This document shows, one piece after another, positions 35,701-55,249 of a DNA stretch of 64,000 nucleotides (position 1 is its first letter; each line of letters starts with the position of its first letter). Source of the DNA: Pterobdella sp. o SKG-2022 (lineage: Eukaryota; Annelida; Clitellata; Hirudinida; Piscicolidae). The position numbers and the translations under genes are program-made. The notes below the pieces were generated by a model, which did no database searches, was not told where the DNA came from, and saw nothing but the letters and a program-made list of their open reading frames with translations. The stretch is taken from positions 6,328,985 to 6,392,984 of the forward strand of contig OZ038327.1 of assembly GCA_964035795.1 (NCBI GenBank), in the 5' to 3' direction.

Positions 35701-38700
35701 GTCGAGTAAGGACAGGGAATTTGTCAAAGATGTAAAAGTAGTGCCTGGGGAAGAGGTTATGCAACAGCATCAATTGCTACTGTGTGACATATTAGTGGGG
35801 CCCATGAAAAATTATAGAAAAATTTTTGTCCCAAAAAGGAAAGTGTGAAGATCGCAAAAAACTTTGATCAAAAATGAAGTTGAAGCCCAGTTCAGTAATA
35901 AATCTCTTAAATAGATAAAATTGGTAGTGTCGAAAGCATGTGGAAGTCACCTGAGACAGATTTGTTGGAGTCAGCTAATAGGGCATGTGGCTGAACAAAA
36001 GGACCGCTAGACAAAGAATCTTATGGTGGTGGAATGATACTGTTGCTGGAGCCGTTAAAGAAAAGCTCACAGCTTGGAAATGTTGGAAAACCGGTGGTAG
36101 TAAAAAAAAATATCTACGAGCTAAGGAAGCTTAGGCTAATGATACAAAATTTGATGTTCCCATCACTAGTAAGAAGAGAGTTCACGATGGATCTTGAAAC
36201 TGAAATTTTGTCTTTCTGAACTTGTAGAAAAAACTTGAAAAACTAGGCCGGAAAAAAGCCAGATTTCGACAAGATTCTACTAACGAGCACGATTTGCCAG
36301 TTCTGTAAACTTCCAAGGCGATTCTTAGAATCCAAAAATTGCAAATGAAAACATTGTTTTTTTACCATTAAATTTCTATGCCTCAGTACATGCTAGGACG
36401 ATACGCTCAACATACCTTGGTGGACTGAAAGATATTTAAATCCGTGCACCCAAAGAAGAATCAGATGCTAGAAAACTATATTGCATAAGAGTGCTACTTA
36501 AAAATTTTTTTGTCCAGCATGGTAGAGATGCAAATGATATTAATCAGATTAGACCACTGGATCCTTTGCCATAACGAACATTGTTCATTCGATAAGCCTT
36601 ATTTCAACAAGCTCTTTTGATGCTATATAAAAATGAATTGAAATAGAAAACTATTGAATAAATTACATCCTTATCTTTAAAAAAAAAAACAAAAATATAA
36701 TATTGAATAATTGATGTAATAACTAAAATACAATCACTTGAAAAGAAGATATTAGTAATAAGGCATTTAATTACATCAAGAATTTCACACAATGAAATGT
36801 TGAAAGTACTATTGTGAATAAAATAAGATAGTAACGTTGAAAATATCAGTAAATTCTTCAATGGACTTCTCCAAATGACAGCTCAAACCCTTTATCTCTT
36901 CATCCTTCTCATTCTTCATTTTCTTCATCTCTTCATCCTTCTTTTGTAACTCTTCTTCTGCCCATTCTATGAAATAATTTTTATTAATTTTATTTTTTTA
37001 TTTCAGCTAAATTTTTTGAGTTGAAAAGTTATTTTTTTTGCGTATTTAAAAATTATAATTAAATAATTTAATAGTCATTCCTTAATTTCATCAATTAAGC
37101 ACTATATGTTGAGAAATTGCCACGTTTTGATGCAAGTGAGTGACTTCTTCATGCTTGCATACATCACTAGATAATGTGAGTTCGACTTACGAAAAGTTTC
37201 GGAAAGTTTAACAAACTTTTATTAGTGTTTTCATGTTGAAAACATAAAATATTTGATTAAATATTGTCAAACGATGAGTGAACATGATCTCTGTGCGCGT
37301 TATGCCCTTTTCTTTATAGTTTTTTTTTACCCCAAGCACCCTAGGCTTCTCAGGTTTGAATCAAAACCATCCAGTTCTTCAAAAACTCAGCCGCTCTCAC
37401 AGGGTCGGTCTACAGACTCTCCGGTCCCATTGTGGTACTTATTTTGGGACAAGTTATGGGTGTTATGAGGGTGGGCGTGGCAGAGTGGGCATGAAGATGA
37501 GGGATGGGATGATGGTGAGAATTTGTTGAAATATGAGAAGATGAAGGACGATTTGTTTGATCTGAGCTGGGCGAGAGTGGGGCGAGTGTGGTTATATAGG
37601 AGGTTTTCTAAGTCGTGTATGGGTGGGGGTTGTTTGTTGAGGATTTTTTTGTGAGTAGATGATATGTCTTCGCGTATTATTTTTGTCTGTATTGTTTTCG
37701 TGTTCTGTTTGGTGGGTATGTTTATGGTGTAGTTGATTTTGATGTTGAATGTGGATTGTTTTTTTGTAGCTAAGGTGAGCTTCTTACGTGGTAAGTGGGT
37801 GTAATGGGTGGGTGGCGTGTGAGGCTTTTTGTATGAGTTGTGAGATGGGTTTGAAGTGGAAGGATTTGGTTTTTGAGTGACGGTGTTGAGTGTTGGTGTC
37901 TAGGGTGCAGCCCGTGCTTGTTCTTTGAGCTGCGTTTTGTATTTTTTGGAGTTTGTTGAAGAAAGTGGAAGAGATGGTGGGTGACCAGATAATGTTGGCG
38001 TATTCAATGATGGGAAGGAGCAGTGTTTTGTATGTGGTGATGAGTGTTTCCTTGCTTTTTCCCCAGTGTGTTGATGTTAGTAGTTTGATAAAGTTGAGTG
38101 ATTTCTGGGATTTTGTGTTGGTCGGTCTCTATAGATCAGTGATTGAGCATTAGACTAATTATTTAAAGATACTGGGTTCGAAACCACGTGGGTCAACAAT
38201 TAGTAGTCCCTATGGAGTAGTGCCCTGTGGAACCAATCAATTGTGCAACCAAAACCCCAGCTAAGGGACGAGCAAATGATCAACGTATTTTTTTGATGGT
38301 GTTGTTTGTCTAGGTAGAGAAATTCAGTTTGGGGCTAAAATTAGGCCAAGGATGGTAGGATTAGAGGTGGTGGGGATGGGGATGTTGTTGATATAGATGT
38401 TCAGTGGTTTGTTGCATTCTGAAGGATCTGGGGTCATGAGTGTGGTTGTGGTTTTTATTGGATTGTTCCGGAACTTGTTAGTGTGAGCCCATGTGTGAAT
38501 CTCATTGAGATATGGAAGGAGGTGTTGGATGGTCGTGTTGGTGTTGGGGTGAGATGAGGTTATGGTGATGTCATCTGCATAAGTGATAAGGTTGAATAAG
38601 TTGTTTTTGGAAAGAGGAGTTTCTGACATGCATATGTTGACTAGTGTGGGTGATAGGACGCCTCTTTGGGGAACACCTGCTTTGATGTTTGTGTGTTCAG

Positions 38701-41046
38701 ATGTTTGGTTGTTGTATGTGGTATAATGTTGGCGGCCTTTTAGGTAGTTGCCTAGGAATTTTGTTAGGCTTGGGGGTATTTGGGTGTTTTCTATTTGTAG
38801 ATGAGTTGGTGGATGTTGACCGTGTCGAATGCTTTGGTCATGATGAGTGCGGTGAGGATTGTTCTCTGGGAAGAAGATTTGTTGAAGCCAGTGATTATGG
38901 TGTTGTTGATTTGGTGTAGTGCTGTGGTGGTAGAGTGTGCTGCTCTGAAGCCGTGTTGATGTGTTAGAAGGGTTATGTTTTTGATGATGAATGGTAGGAT
39001 GATTTTTCTTCATACTCTTTTATTTCATGGTGCTTTTTTATCAATGAGTTTTAAACCAAAATAATTATTTAGATTTATGGTAAACCATCACCACGGGTTT
39101 TTCCAATTTTCAACTTTTTCAAAATTATTTTTTTCAATTTTTTTTGCAACGATGAGTAAGAGAGTTGATGTGTTGCATGCAAGAATTTTGTTGGAAGAAA
39201 TAGCAGACAAGGACTCTCGACACAAGTTTTTTGGCTGTAAGAATAATTATAACATTGGTGGTATCGGGATTTTATTTGCTTCAAAAGTGGTGGAAGAAAG
39301 TGTTCGAGGTGATAAGAGCCTCTGATAGAACCATCTTTATGCACACGATCATTGGAACGGATGAGTTTCTATTTGGGAGTATTTATGCACCTCAAGCTAA
39401 CCTTAGAGAGTGTTGAGCCCAATTCTATTATGTGCTACAATCCACCATATCTCAAGTTTCAAACTCCGAGCAACTAAAAATATGTGGAGACTGGAAGGGC
39501 CATAAAAGATCACACTCTACTCTTTTTGTAGAGGTGCATGGTGTACAGGCTCTGGGAGAAACCATGAAGTTGCTTTTGATAATGGGCTGATGGTTGGTAA
39601 CTATGGGGCCAATTTGATTGATTGTCCTATAGCAATCTAAGCACAACGAATTCCTTCTCACCAAACCTATCTTGTCATACGCCCATTAGGGTTTTGAAAT
39701 ATTTCAAAAGCGTTTCTATTAGGAATAAAAAATGTACGTGAAATGTATTGGAAAGTGTCTCATGAAACAAACCAAGTTTATCAGAGATCAGTGTCATTTC
39801 AGATTTCAGCTGCTTCACTTGTAGAGTCATATCACCCTGCATCCGTTTGTACTGCCTGGAAAATGCTGTTTTGGATAGAATGGAAAATAAATTTCTTTTG
39901 ATGCTAAACAGAAGTTTTTTTCATATAACCCTGATGACTTCATTCATTCAAACTTGACATTCCCTGATTTAAGGCGTCTCTGCCAACTAGAAAAATTCAA
40001 TTGGTTCATTAAAATGCTAATATCTCTATAAAAATATTGTTAGTAATTTGCTGAGTTAAAAAGAAAGTATTTAATTACTTGTTTAACTGCTACTGGTTAG
40101 TAAAGCAAAGTCAAACAGCTGAATGATTGCCAGCTTAATGAATGTGCAAAACTATTGAAACTAAATTTTTTTAAAAAAACTTCAATCGTGAATTTTGTGT
40201 TGTTATGTTGAAAATTATTCAAAAATCAATAATCTTTATCAACAACTTTAATAAAATTTTGCTCTTAACAGCCAAACATAGGATAAGTTTGCTTCCTACT
40301 CGTTTGTAATCGCTTCAATGATTAAAATGCACTGAAGTTAATAAAAGTAGTTGTGCAAGCTTGTGAGGCATACATGCACTGGTGGCTCTGTTGTTGGTGC
40401 TCCCCTCTTCCATCTGCTGCCTCAGTCTCATGTATTTGTTCTTCCACTCTCTCGATCTCTCTTTTTCTCTTTCCACATTTTCTCTTTCTGCATCTTTCAA
40501 CACATATATGATTATTTTGAAATATGTATAAAAAGTTCATCTGAAAAATAATTTTTATAATTAATTAGAAAACATATGAAAAAAAAACACGTTTGTTTCG
40601 AAGTCTTCATTAGTTTTAAGATAACTACAGCTTTTCATACATGGAGTATCATTGCTGCGGCAATTATTGAAGCCTTAATATAGTACTCTGTTTTTTTTTT
40701 AATATAGAAGCCGGTATCGAATTGTTTTTATCTGAGCGATATAATCGTTCAAGACTAATTTATAAAATAATTTTTTGAATTTTTTCAGAAACTATTGGTT
40801 AAATAATATCACATTTATACGTGTTTGAAAGTGCAATGGAAAGTATATCTTACTGAGGTGCACTTTGAGAGCTTGAACTTCACAAATCGCTCTTCTGAAC
40901 TTTTCAATTTTGGCTGCTTCTTCTTCTTCTGCTTTTTGTTTCGACGATTTTCTCGACTATAAATTATTTTTTAATTAATTTTAAACTTTTGTTGATAGAA
41001 GAATTTTAATTATACGATGATGTTTAAGCACATAAAGCGTTACCAT
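32718..41046 (-). CDS. DRC12: Dynein regulatory complex subunit 12 / CCDC153-like coiled coil, complete
   Basis: DRC12 is a small coiled-coil subunit associated with the nexin-dynein regulatory complex of motile cilia. Exons, all phase-compatible: ATG at 41,046-41,044 directly before the donor GTAACG; 40,956-40,854 (SRKSSKQKAEEEEAAKIEKF); 40,493-40,374 (ERENVEREKERSREWKNKYM); 39,865-39,773 (FSRQYKRMQGDMTLQVKQLK); 36,966-36,836 (EWAEEELQKKDEEMKKMKNE, on to SIEEFTDIFN); 33,700-33,623 (RFTDELQHSMTDAHEHWSKQ); 32,768-32,718 (VDQKLLEQLGIFDLKI, stop). The result is 192 residues, against about 210 in human, almost all predicted coiled coil. Order and spacing fit the family: a SRQ(Y/C)--MQ-DM block, an E-AL-E-D linker, a (F/Y)E-I-(H/N)--(L/F)D-L block, then -QW/HW- and a short (F/L)G(L/I) tail. 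AATAAA follows about 30 bp after the stop. LINEs occupy two introns. The assignment rests on pattern memory, not a search. Confidence 0.75.
34967..36307 (+). mobile_element. Decayed RTE-type LINE, endonuclease part (copy 2)
   Basis: Identical to 28,300-29,640, see that entry. Confidence 0.7.
37447..39015 (-). mobile_element. Jockey/CR1-type LINE, 3' half, uninterrupted copy
   Basis: On the minus strand from 39,013 the RT frame contains IPPSLTKFLGNYLKGRQHYT, AGVPQRGVLSPTLVNI (motif B) and LFNLITYADDITITSS (motif C, YADD), then LGLILAPN. The open run of 229 codons is long for a relic. Downstream it is broken by a SINE (38,122-38,292) and by stops. A region rich in threonine, histidine and asparagine ends with a Cys/His motif near 37,480. 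The 5' half, with the endonuclease, is absent, as in 5'-truncated insertions. It lies in a DRC12 intron, same strand. Confidence 0.85.
38122..38292 (+). repeat. tRNA-Ile-like SINE nested in LINE (copy 2)
   Basis: Same sequence as 31,455-31,625 in the uninterrupted contig. It separates the LGLILAPN end of the RT frame from the rest of the LINE ORF. Confidence 0.75.
39130..39665 (+). mobile_element. RTE-type LINE endonuclease fragment
   Basis: Decayed endonuclease of the 21.6-kb LINE family: SKRVDVLHARILLEE (39,153), HKFFGCKNNYNIGGIGILFA (39,221), then after a frameshift KWWKKVFEVIRASDRTIFMH (39,281) and FGSIYAPQANLRE (39,373). At the nucleotide level GCACCTCAAGCTAACCTTAG is also present at about 22,241. 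It ends near 39,630 at AATTTGATTGATTG, like the family's 3' tail, so an internal deletion probably joins the endonuclease part to the tail. Intronic to DRC12, opposite strand. Confidence 0.7.
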
Positions 41047-41196
41047 GGTGAGGCACCAAAGATCACAATAACAAAATATTTTACGTAGCTAAAACAACAA
41101 AAACATGGTATGAAATAGTTCTTAAAACAACGGAGTGATTTTAGAAGATTGCGAGGTTTGGAAGACTGAGGTTCGGAAGATTGTGAGGTTTTGAAG
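41047..41196. promoter_or_regulatory. Putative bidirectional promoter, DRC12 / TBCEL
   Basis: Only about 150 bp separate the inferred start codons of DRC12 (-) and TBCEL (+). Just before the TBCEL ATG is a short tandem array of a 15-17 bp unit, GAAGATTGCGAGGTTTG, GAAGACTGAGGTTCG, GAAGATTGTGAGGTTTT (41,144-41,192). Overlapping the DRC12 start is GTTACCATGGTGAG (41,039-41,052), whose left half matches the RFX X-box half-site GTTRCC and whose right half is imperfect. Promoter function is inferred from geometry; transcription starts are not visible. Confidence 0.45.
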
Positions 41197-48964
<7,768 letters not shown>

Positions 48965-48969
48965 AAATA

Positions 48970-49825
48970 AGAAAAATTAAATTACTTTCAGAAATTATGA
49001 CAAATTAATATAGCTGAAACTCATCAAACAAGAATGATGGACTCAACAAGAACATCTGAAAATCCAGTCATTATATTAACTATATATATGCAAGTAGATG
49101 GCTAATCAGTATATAAATTATTTTAATTACTTTTCAAAAATGTAGAATTAAAATTATTTGCTCATGTCAAAATCTCAAAACAACAAAAATTTTCTAAAAT
49201 CGAAATGATGAAAAGTCTCCAGCTGAAACATTCAAAAAGTTGTGATGACCCTTCGTATCCCCTACCTTGCGTCCCAAACTTTTTTGTGTTATTTAAGTTC
49301 TATATTCAAAACCTTTTCAAAACAGTAGAAACCAAATTAAAATTCTGAATTAATTGTAATAAACAACTTTCAGATGCATCGCCACCATGGCAACACAACG
49401 TCATCCAATACTTTGCCAATTATTTTACGCCAATACTTTCCGTTAAGCTCTTATACTATTTGAAATTTCCAAGTATTTAGCATAAATTTAAATATTTTTA
49501 TACTTGATTTGTGTTTATCTTTGTATTTTTGCCTCTTCATCCTCTTTCAAAATGGAAGCCATCATCAACCAACACCTTCACCCCCCTGCTCTCCACACAC
49601 CTCAGTATCTAAATACACATTTTATTATTCATCCTTCAAATCATCATTCATTCATCATCAATCTAAAAGCTTGTTACTCTAGCCATCAACGTTTCATCAA
49701 TCCATTCATGCATTTTTTCATGCACCTTTGCATCCATGCATCTGTCCATTCATCCATCCATGCATCTGTCCATTTATACATCCGTTTATCCATTCGTCAA
49801 ACTATTTGTAAATCTATCCATGCAT
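48970..49825. other. Convergent intergenic region TBCEL / FAM20C-like
   Basis: No exon recognised. ATTAAA about 10 bp after the TBCEL stop and a minus-strand AATAAA near 49,625 are possible polyadenylation signals of the two converging genes. I looked here for a ubiquitin-like domain exon of TBCEL and did not find one. Confidence 0.4.
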
Positions 49826-49828
49826 CAT
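49690..49828. repeat. (CATC)n-type tetranucleotide tract
   Basis: Imperfect runs of CATCCATGCATCTGTCCATT reach the last codons of the FAM20C-like gene. The histidine/serine-rich plus-strand frames here are artefacts. The tract may have replaced or extended the gene's original 3' end. Confidence 0.8.
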
Positions 49829-52800
49829 TCATACATGCATCACCTTATCGACAACGATCCGAACCCTTCTGTCGAGAGCTCTGAGATGGGCCTCAGTCAA
49901 GATAATGTTAAGAGGGTCCTTCAACAGTGAAGCTCTCATCAGATCACTCAAACGCTCTGCCGGATCTGTCAACGTGGTTGATAATTTATCGCAATATGAA
50001 AACTGTATTAGGAATTTTTTATGAAAGACAAAGATATGAAAACAATCTGAAGAACTGCATAATGCCGATAATTTTCAGCCAAATCTTAAAGGCTTGCTTC
50101 TTATGAATAAATGCATTTTAGGATCATTTCATCAAAGAATGTTTTTTTATAAAATTCCGAATTATTTGTCGAATTTGAGCAAAAGATATTTTCAGCTATT
50201 TATTTGCAAATTTACATCGTTTTTTGCATTATTTATTTTTTTAAAATAGAAATTCCATTAATTATGGTGTGTTTGCAGCGAATCCATGGTGCTCAGTGGT
50301 CCCATATAAGATCAGAAACTTTTATTTCTCTTAATACTAAATTTATCATTATTTTGGAAAGTCCCTATGATAATTAAAGGTGAAACTCAATAAATGTTTT
50401 TTAAGTTAAAATCATGACTCATGCCTAGATTAAATATTTTGATATATGTGCATAAAACTGAAATTCGAACAATTTGAGCTTAAATATTCTGAAAATTGAA
50501 TTTATAAATTTGATATTCAAGTTATAATTATAGTTAATAACAAAAAGACTTAACTAACAATTAGTAAAATTGTTATTTATGAGCGGTCTCATATGAGATC
50601 ACTGAGCACAAATGATTCGAAGTCAACTATAGTTATATATGAGGGTTCTACTAATAAATAAAGCCAAGCTGCACAGCTGAAGTGGTTCACTGCATCAACA
50701 AAACAAAACTTATATATAAATATTCATAAAAATTAAAGAACACAAAAATTGAACCAGTCAGAAACTGTGTGAGCCGTTTGAATGTGGAGTATCTCACGAG
50801 ACAGCACTGGGCCAGTGGCGCCAAGATATCCAAAATGTCGTTGTATGCCCGGCCAAATCTGTAATGTTACTTGGTTTGTTTCAAATAATAAGTTTTTTTG
50901 TTTAAAAATAGTCTGTACATCTATCATATTTTTAAAGAAACCGTTTGATGATGTGATGTAGTTTACAGAGCGTTTGTTACAAATTTGATGTAGCAAAAAC
51001 ACTGTGAAACAAGTTCTAATTGTTGGCCCTCATGAGATCGAATTCGATAATTTCAGATAATTGGTCTAATGCTATACCACTGAGCTTTACGGGCCGGCAA
51101 ATTGATTGATACTGGAATATAGAGGTTATGAAGCGTATAACAATGATTTTTTCAAAAGCCAAACCGTAAAATGAATATAATTTCAAAACACTGCTTAGTT
51201 TATTAAAATATAAAGCTTTTCGTTAACAAAGTAACATTTTCAAGTATCATACTTAAAAATGTTACTTTGTTAACGAAAAGCTTCGTATCTTAATAAACTA
51301 ACCAGCGTTCTAAAATTATATTCATTCGTATAACAATGAGTTTGAGATTTTAACGTTTTATATAATTTGGGTGAAAAATATAATTTTTTAATATGAAAAC
51401 TTACCCTTTTCCATTATCAAACAGAATCAAATGGGAGTCTTTGCCATATTTTTCAAAATAGTACACGTGGTGTCTGTCTTTGTTTCCTGTTAAGTATATA
51501 TACTTATGTTTATCACTATTGTTTCTTGTACAATTTAATGGCATTTGGGAATTGAAGAAAAACTATGCGAACCTATGAGGAAGTCGAAGATGGCCACATC
51601 AACCAGGTTCAGGAAGCTTGTGTCTTGAGAAAATGGAAACTTTTTTCGCACCTTGTCACAGTATTCTTTTGGGTCGTCTGTTTCCTCCCACTCAGTTCTT
51701 TATTTATATATCATTTGTTCAACAATTATTTCACGTCGATTCATGGAATAACTTTAGTAAATTTATTGTGCAAAATAAACAGCTATAATTTTCAATAAGT
51801 TTAGCTTTATCATAAAACATTAGCAAATTAGCGAAAAAACAAAAAAAAAAAGTTTTTCCATAAGTCGACGTGAAAAAATTGTCAAAAATTATTTATAAGT
51901 AAATTTAAGATGTTTCTAAAAAATATCATTTTTTCATTTCTTTTTGTGTTTATTTATATTTTTTACTTATTTATATATGCACCTTTTATGTTTGGAATAT
52001 GATCTTTTCCAGGGATGTCTGATGGAGTGCCAGTCTGCTAGATCTTCATCGGGTAGAAATGCACTCATCGAACCCTCTTTTTTTTGTTTTTTATAATTAA
52101 TACGATGAAAGAAAACTCTTTATAGTATATTCTAATGAAATCGTTAGTGTTAGTTATGATAGGTAAGCACGGTCGGTAGTGTCATCTCATGGTGTAAAAG
52201 TGTTTTCGAAAGGTGTGCCTACAATAAATCATTTGTTGCTTTAGAAACTGATTCGAGTTTGCAGTTTTAGCACACTCACAATGAATAAAAATAATTCTTT
52301 GGTTTTTTTCTTCATGTTCTCCGTAGTTTAAAAGGCCTTCCTTTGAGTTCATTATGGAAGAAAGTGTTTTAGCTATGTAAAAATGTAATAACAAAATTTA
52401 ACTAAAACAATAATTCAATTAAAACCCTAAATTGAATTATTTTGAGATCACGAGTGGTTTTGACATAGTTGCATATTGAACTACTATTTTTTAAAATGTT
52501 TATAAAAAAAAAAGAAAAACACTCGTAAGCTTAAAATTAAAATAAATAGAATAAAATAGGAGAAAAGATGCAATGATACGAGATAACAATTATGCGTAAG
52601 ATGTTTCCATGGTAAAACGGAATGCACGCTTGGTACTTCATGGTAAAACATTCAGTACTCAAAAATTTAGATATTCCACTTGAAAAATGAGTATTTCTCA
52701 AGATTTATTCAGTTTAACTATTGGCTTCCTAACTGTCTTTTAACTTTCAACCGTCTATAGCGTACAATACATTTGTTAGATTCATTAGAGAATTTGGTAT

Positions 52801-55249
52801 TTTAATTTTGATTTTAATAATAAAAACAAACCTAATTTGGCCCCATCACCACAGACAGCGTGGGCAGAAGAACAGAAATATTCACACTCCAAGTAGAAGC
52901 ACAGATTGCCTACTGTAGAAAATAATAAATAAACAATATTCATATAAATCTTTATTTATAAAATGTCAGATGAGAGCTGACGGGGATGGGTTGTTCGTGA
53001 GGCTAGTATTAATGGAGAAACAGAGATAGATGGGAATGCCCAGTTCTTTGGACACCGACCACTATGTAGGACTTTGCCTGTGTCATTTTGGGTCACATCA
53101 ACATTTTGTCTGAAGTCTATTTACGGGCAGTTAACGCTCGAGTCTAAGCGCCTTGCAGATCAGAATCAAATAGAGATGAGCACAGTAGAAGTTAGCGCTA
53201 CAAAACGTGCTCAAGTGTTTTGAAGAAAAAAATAAAAAAACATAATGTCTCGAGTTTTTCACTTGTTGATTTTCATAAATTTAGCAATAAAAAAGTTTTT
53301 CTAACCAGGAGAAAAGAAAAATTTTTTTTTAGAGGCTTTAATGAGATTTGGGTAGATTTGGGTTGTCATATCGAGAACTCGTCCTACTGTAGGTGGAACA
53401 CTTCTGAAGCCCAATATCCTGGTTCCATATTTGTTTAGAAAAAATTAGTTTTGTCTGCTATTTATAAACTCTCCATAGTTAAATCTATTCTATAAAAGTT
53501 GCTATTGTTTTATTGTACATTCATGCAGTTTAATGACTTATCAAGGTGATATGCGGCTATTTCTGAGGTGTGCCTTTCTTTTTCATACATGTAGTATATA
53601 TCCATTGTCTCTTCATCATCCACTGCTACCCTAAACATACGTGAGGTTTACGTTAGATGAATGCGTGAATTAATGAGAAAATAAAAATTTTAATGAAAGA
53701 GTTATTTGAAAGAGGATGAGTCCATAGATGAAAATGTGAGGCAAGCATTGTTTCACAAACCTTTTAGGTTTGAACATGGCTTTAGACCCATCCGATAGGA
53801 TGATAATCATTTTCATCTGCGTGCCTTCATCGGGTATCTCTTCGATATCTTCAACTTCTAACGTGGCAAGATCCCTTTCCAGTGCCTCAACAACATCTTC
53901 ATCTCTGTCTGTGTATAAGCCTTGCGAACAGATCCTGTTCTGGAATTCTTTGTAAGCAGGTTTGCTGTGATGAAGTAAAATATTAGCTTGTATTGGCCTG
54001 AAACAAAATGGAACAAAATGGGATTAAACAATTAATTGAAACATAAGTACATTAGAAAATGTAATTTAAAAATTTTTTTTGAAACTCAATTCAAGAAAGA
54101 TATTTAATTTTCACATTTTTTTCTCCAAGTTGTTTCAAACCACAAAATTGTTTTTGTTTCAGTAACATAATCAAATGGCTCAATATGATTGACATTAAAA
54201 ACAAGGAAAAATGCTTATTTATTTGGGTTTTCTCATCTTTAACCTTGTTCTTCAATTACCGAAATCTATATAAAAAATTTTAAAACAAACTTTGGTGCAG
54301 AAAAAGAATAATATATTATTGCTTATTTACATGCGAAGCTTCCCAGTTTTTAATATAGTCATCTGACAAAATGGAAAAGCTAGAAAACCTTTTAATAATT
54401 TTTTTTTTAATTGCTTAATGGTTTCCATGGACAACTAATAAATACAAACAGAAATAATTTCATCATTATGAAGTACAACCCTCGTTCAAAACGTGAGCTA
54501 ACATGAATTTCAACAATTTTGAAGATTTTAGCTCGGTATCCTGGTTGCTCCACAAGGCATTGGTAGAAACAACAAGGGTAATGACGTCAGATCGAGCATT
54601 AATTTGAAAATAAAACATTACGATGAAACATAAAATCATTTGTGTGAAATTGTTTTTATAAATATGTTATAGATAAAACCCATGCTTGTAAATGCAAAAT
54701 AGGGGTTTGAACGCTCAAGGAATTATCGATGGCTAGGTATGCAATGAGTCCTTGCCATTTAAAATTGGTAGTGATTATCTTATCCATATACTTAAGGATA
54801 TAGACTTAAAAGTTCATACTTGTGACGCGTGTCATGTATTTTTAATCTGTCATAGAAAGTGATGTTGTGTGGAATGACTGGAATTACTCTGGCAGATTCC
54901 AATATTGCCAGTAATGATTCGGCCTGTACCATCAAAATTTCATTGGGTCTCAAAGGCATTGATGCTGTAAGTGGAGTATGTGGTGTTAGATTGCGTAACC
55001 TGCTTTAAGGATACTTCGCAATATAGAAATGAGATCTGATTTAAAGTATGCAAATGTGCTGAATTTTATTCTTTTTGGCAATATGAAAAAAACTATTTCG
55101 AAGAAAACTATATTAAAAACTCAAAATAAACAAAAACTCTGGCAACCATTTTCACCATTCACCTATAAGCTGTTTCTCTCTGCCAAAATCTTGCAGTAGT
55201 TGCCGATAACAATCTAAAGAGTCCATGGCATCTTCTTTTGAGTTTTGAG
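49829..55249 (-). CDS. FAM20C: FAM20C-like secretory-pathway kinase, 11 exons, 5' end missing
   Basis: FAM20 proteins are Golgi-lumen kinases; FAM20C phosphorylates secreted proteins at S-x-E sites. Exons: 55,249-55,163; 54,964-54,820; 53,997-53,761 (SKPAYKEFQNRICSQGLY ... LSDGSKAMFKPK); 53,630-53,538 (YEKERHTSEIAAYHLDK); 53,418-53,306 (ILGFRSVPPTVGRVLDMT); 52,912-52,832 (GNLCFYLECEYFCSSAHAVC); 52,076-51,983 (EGSMSAFLPD ... RHPWKRSYSK); 51,697-51,573 (LVDVAIFDFLIG); 51,486-51,405 (GNKDRHHVYYFEKYGKDSHL, LFDNGKG); 50,858-50,755 (FGRAYNDILDILAPLAQCC); 49,965-49,829 (DPAERLSDLM ... LRALDRRVRIVVDK, stop). All junctions are in phase, about 432 residues. The Lys of FKP, the Glu of SEIAAYHLD, the Asp of NKDRHH and the Asp of LFDNG are present, so catalysis should be retained. 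The cysteine pattern and EGS-AFLP segment favour FAM20C/A over FAM20B; Glu at the second position argues against FAM20A. The usual DRHHYE is DRHHVY. The N-terminal signal-anchor exon lies beyond the (AGT)n tract and gap. The last exon may instead splice at AAG|GTGATG. Confidence 0.93.
51026..51106 (-). repeat. tRNA-Ile-like SINE head
   Basis: On the minus strand: GCCGGCCCGTAAAGCTCAGT, GGTATAGCATTAGACCAATT, ATCTGAAATTATCGAATTCG. A decayed A box, anticodon arm and B box of the same head as 6,187. No recognised 3' body. It lies in a FAM20C-like intron. Confidence 0.65.
51134..51339. repeat. Foldback/MITE-like element with 13-bp flanking direct repeat
   Basis: Arms of about 75 bp: ATGAATATAATTT ... 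AGTTTATTAAAATATAAAGC, TTTTCGTTAACAAAGTAACATT on the left, and the inverted copy AATGTTACTTTGTTAACGAAAAGCTT ... ATTATATTCAT on the right, around a short centre (about 51,235-51,255). CGTATAACAATGA occurs at 51,134-51,146 and again at 51,327-51,339, a likely target-site duplication. The left copy is separated from the arm by about 24 bp. It lies in the FAM20C-like intron before exon 10. Confidence 0.75.

Noticed and set aside
25437..38549. A true tandem duplication of DRC12 3' exons
   Set aside because: The two copies are separated by a nominal 200-N gap, and the flanks abut exactly across the inserted contig; an assembly artefact explains it better.
49504..49930. Histidine/serine-rich plus-strand open frames
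   Set aside because: Produced by (CATC)n simple sequence and by the antisense of the last FAM20C-like exon.
50733..51002. Minus-strand 89-codon open frame ending DWFNFCVL
   Set aside because: Wrong frame over the FAM20C-like exon at 50,858-50,755; the exon in the other frame reads FGRAYNDILDILAPLAQCC.
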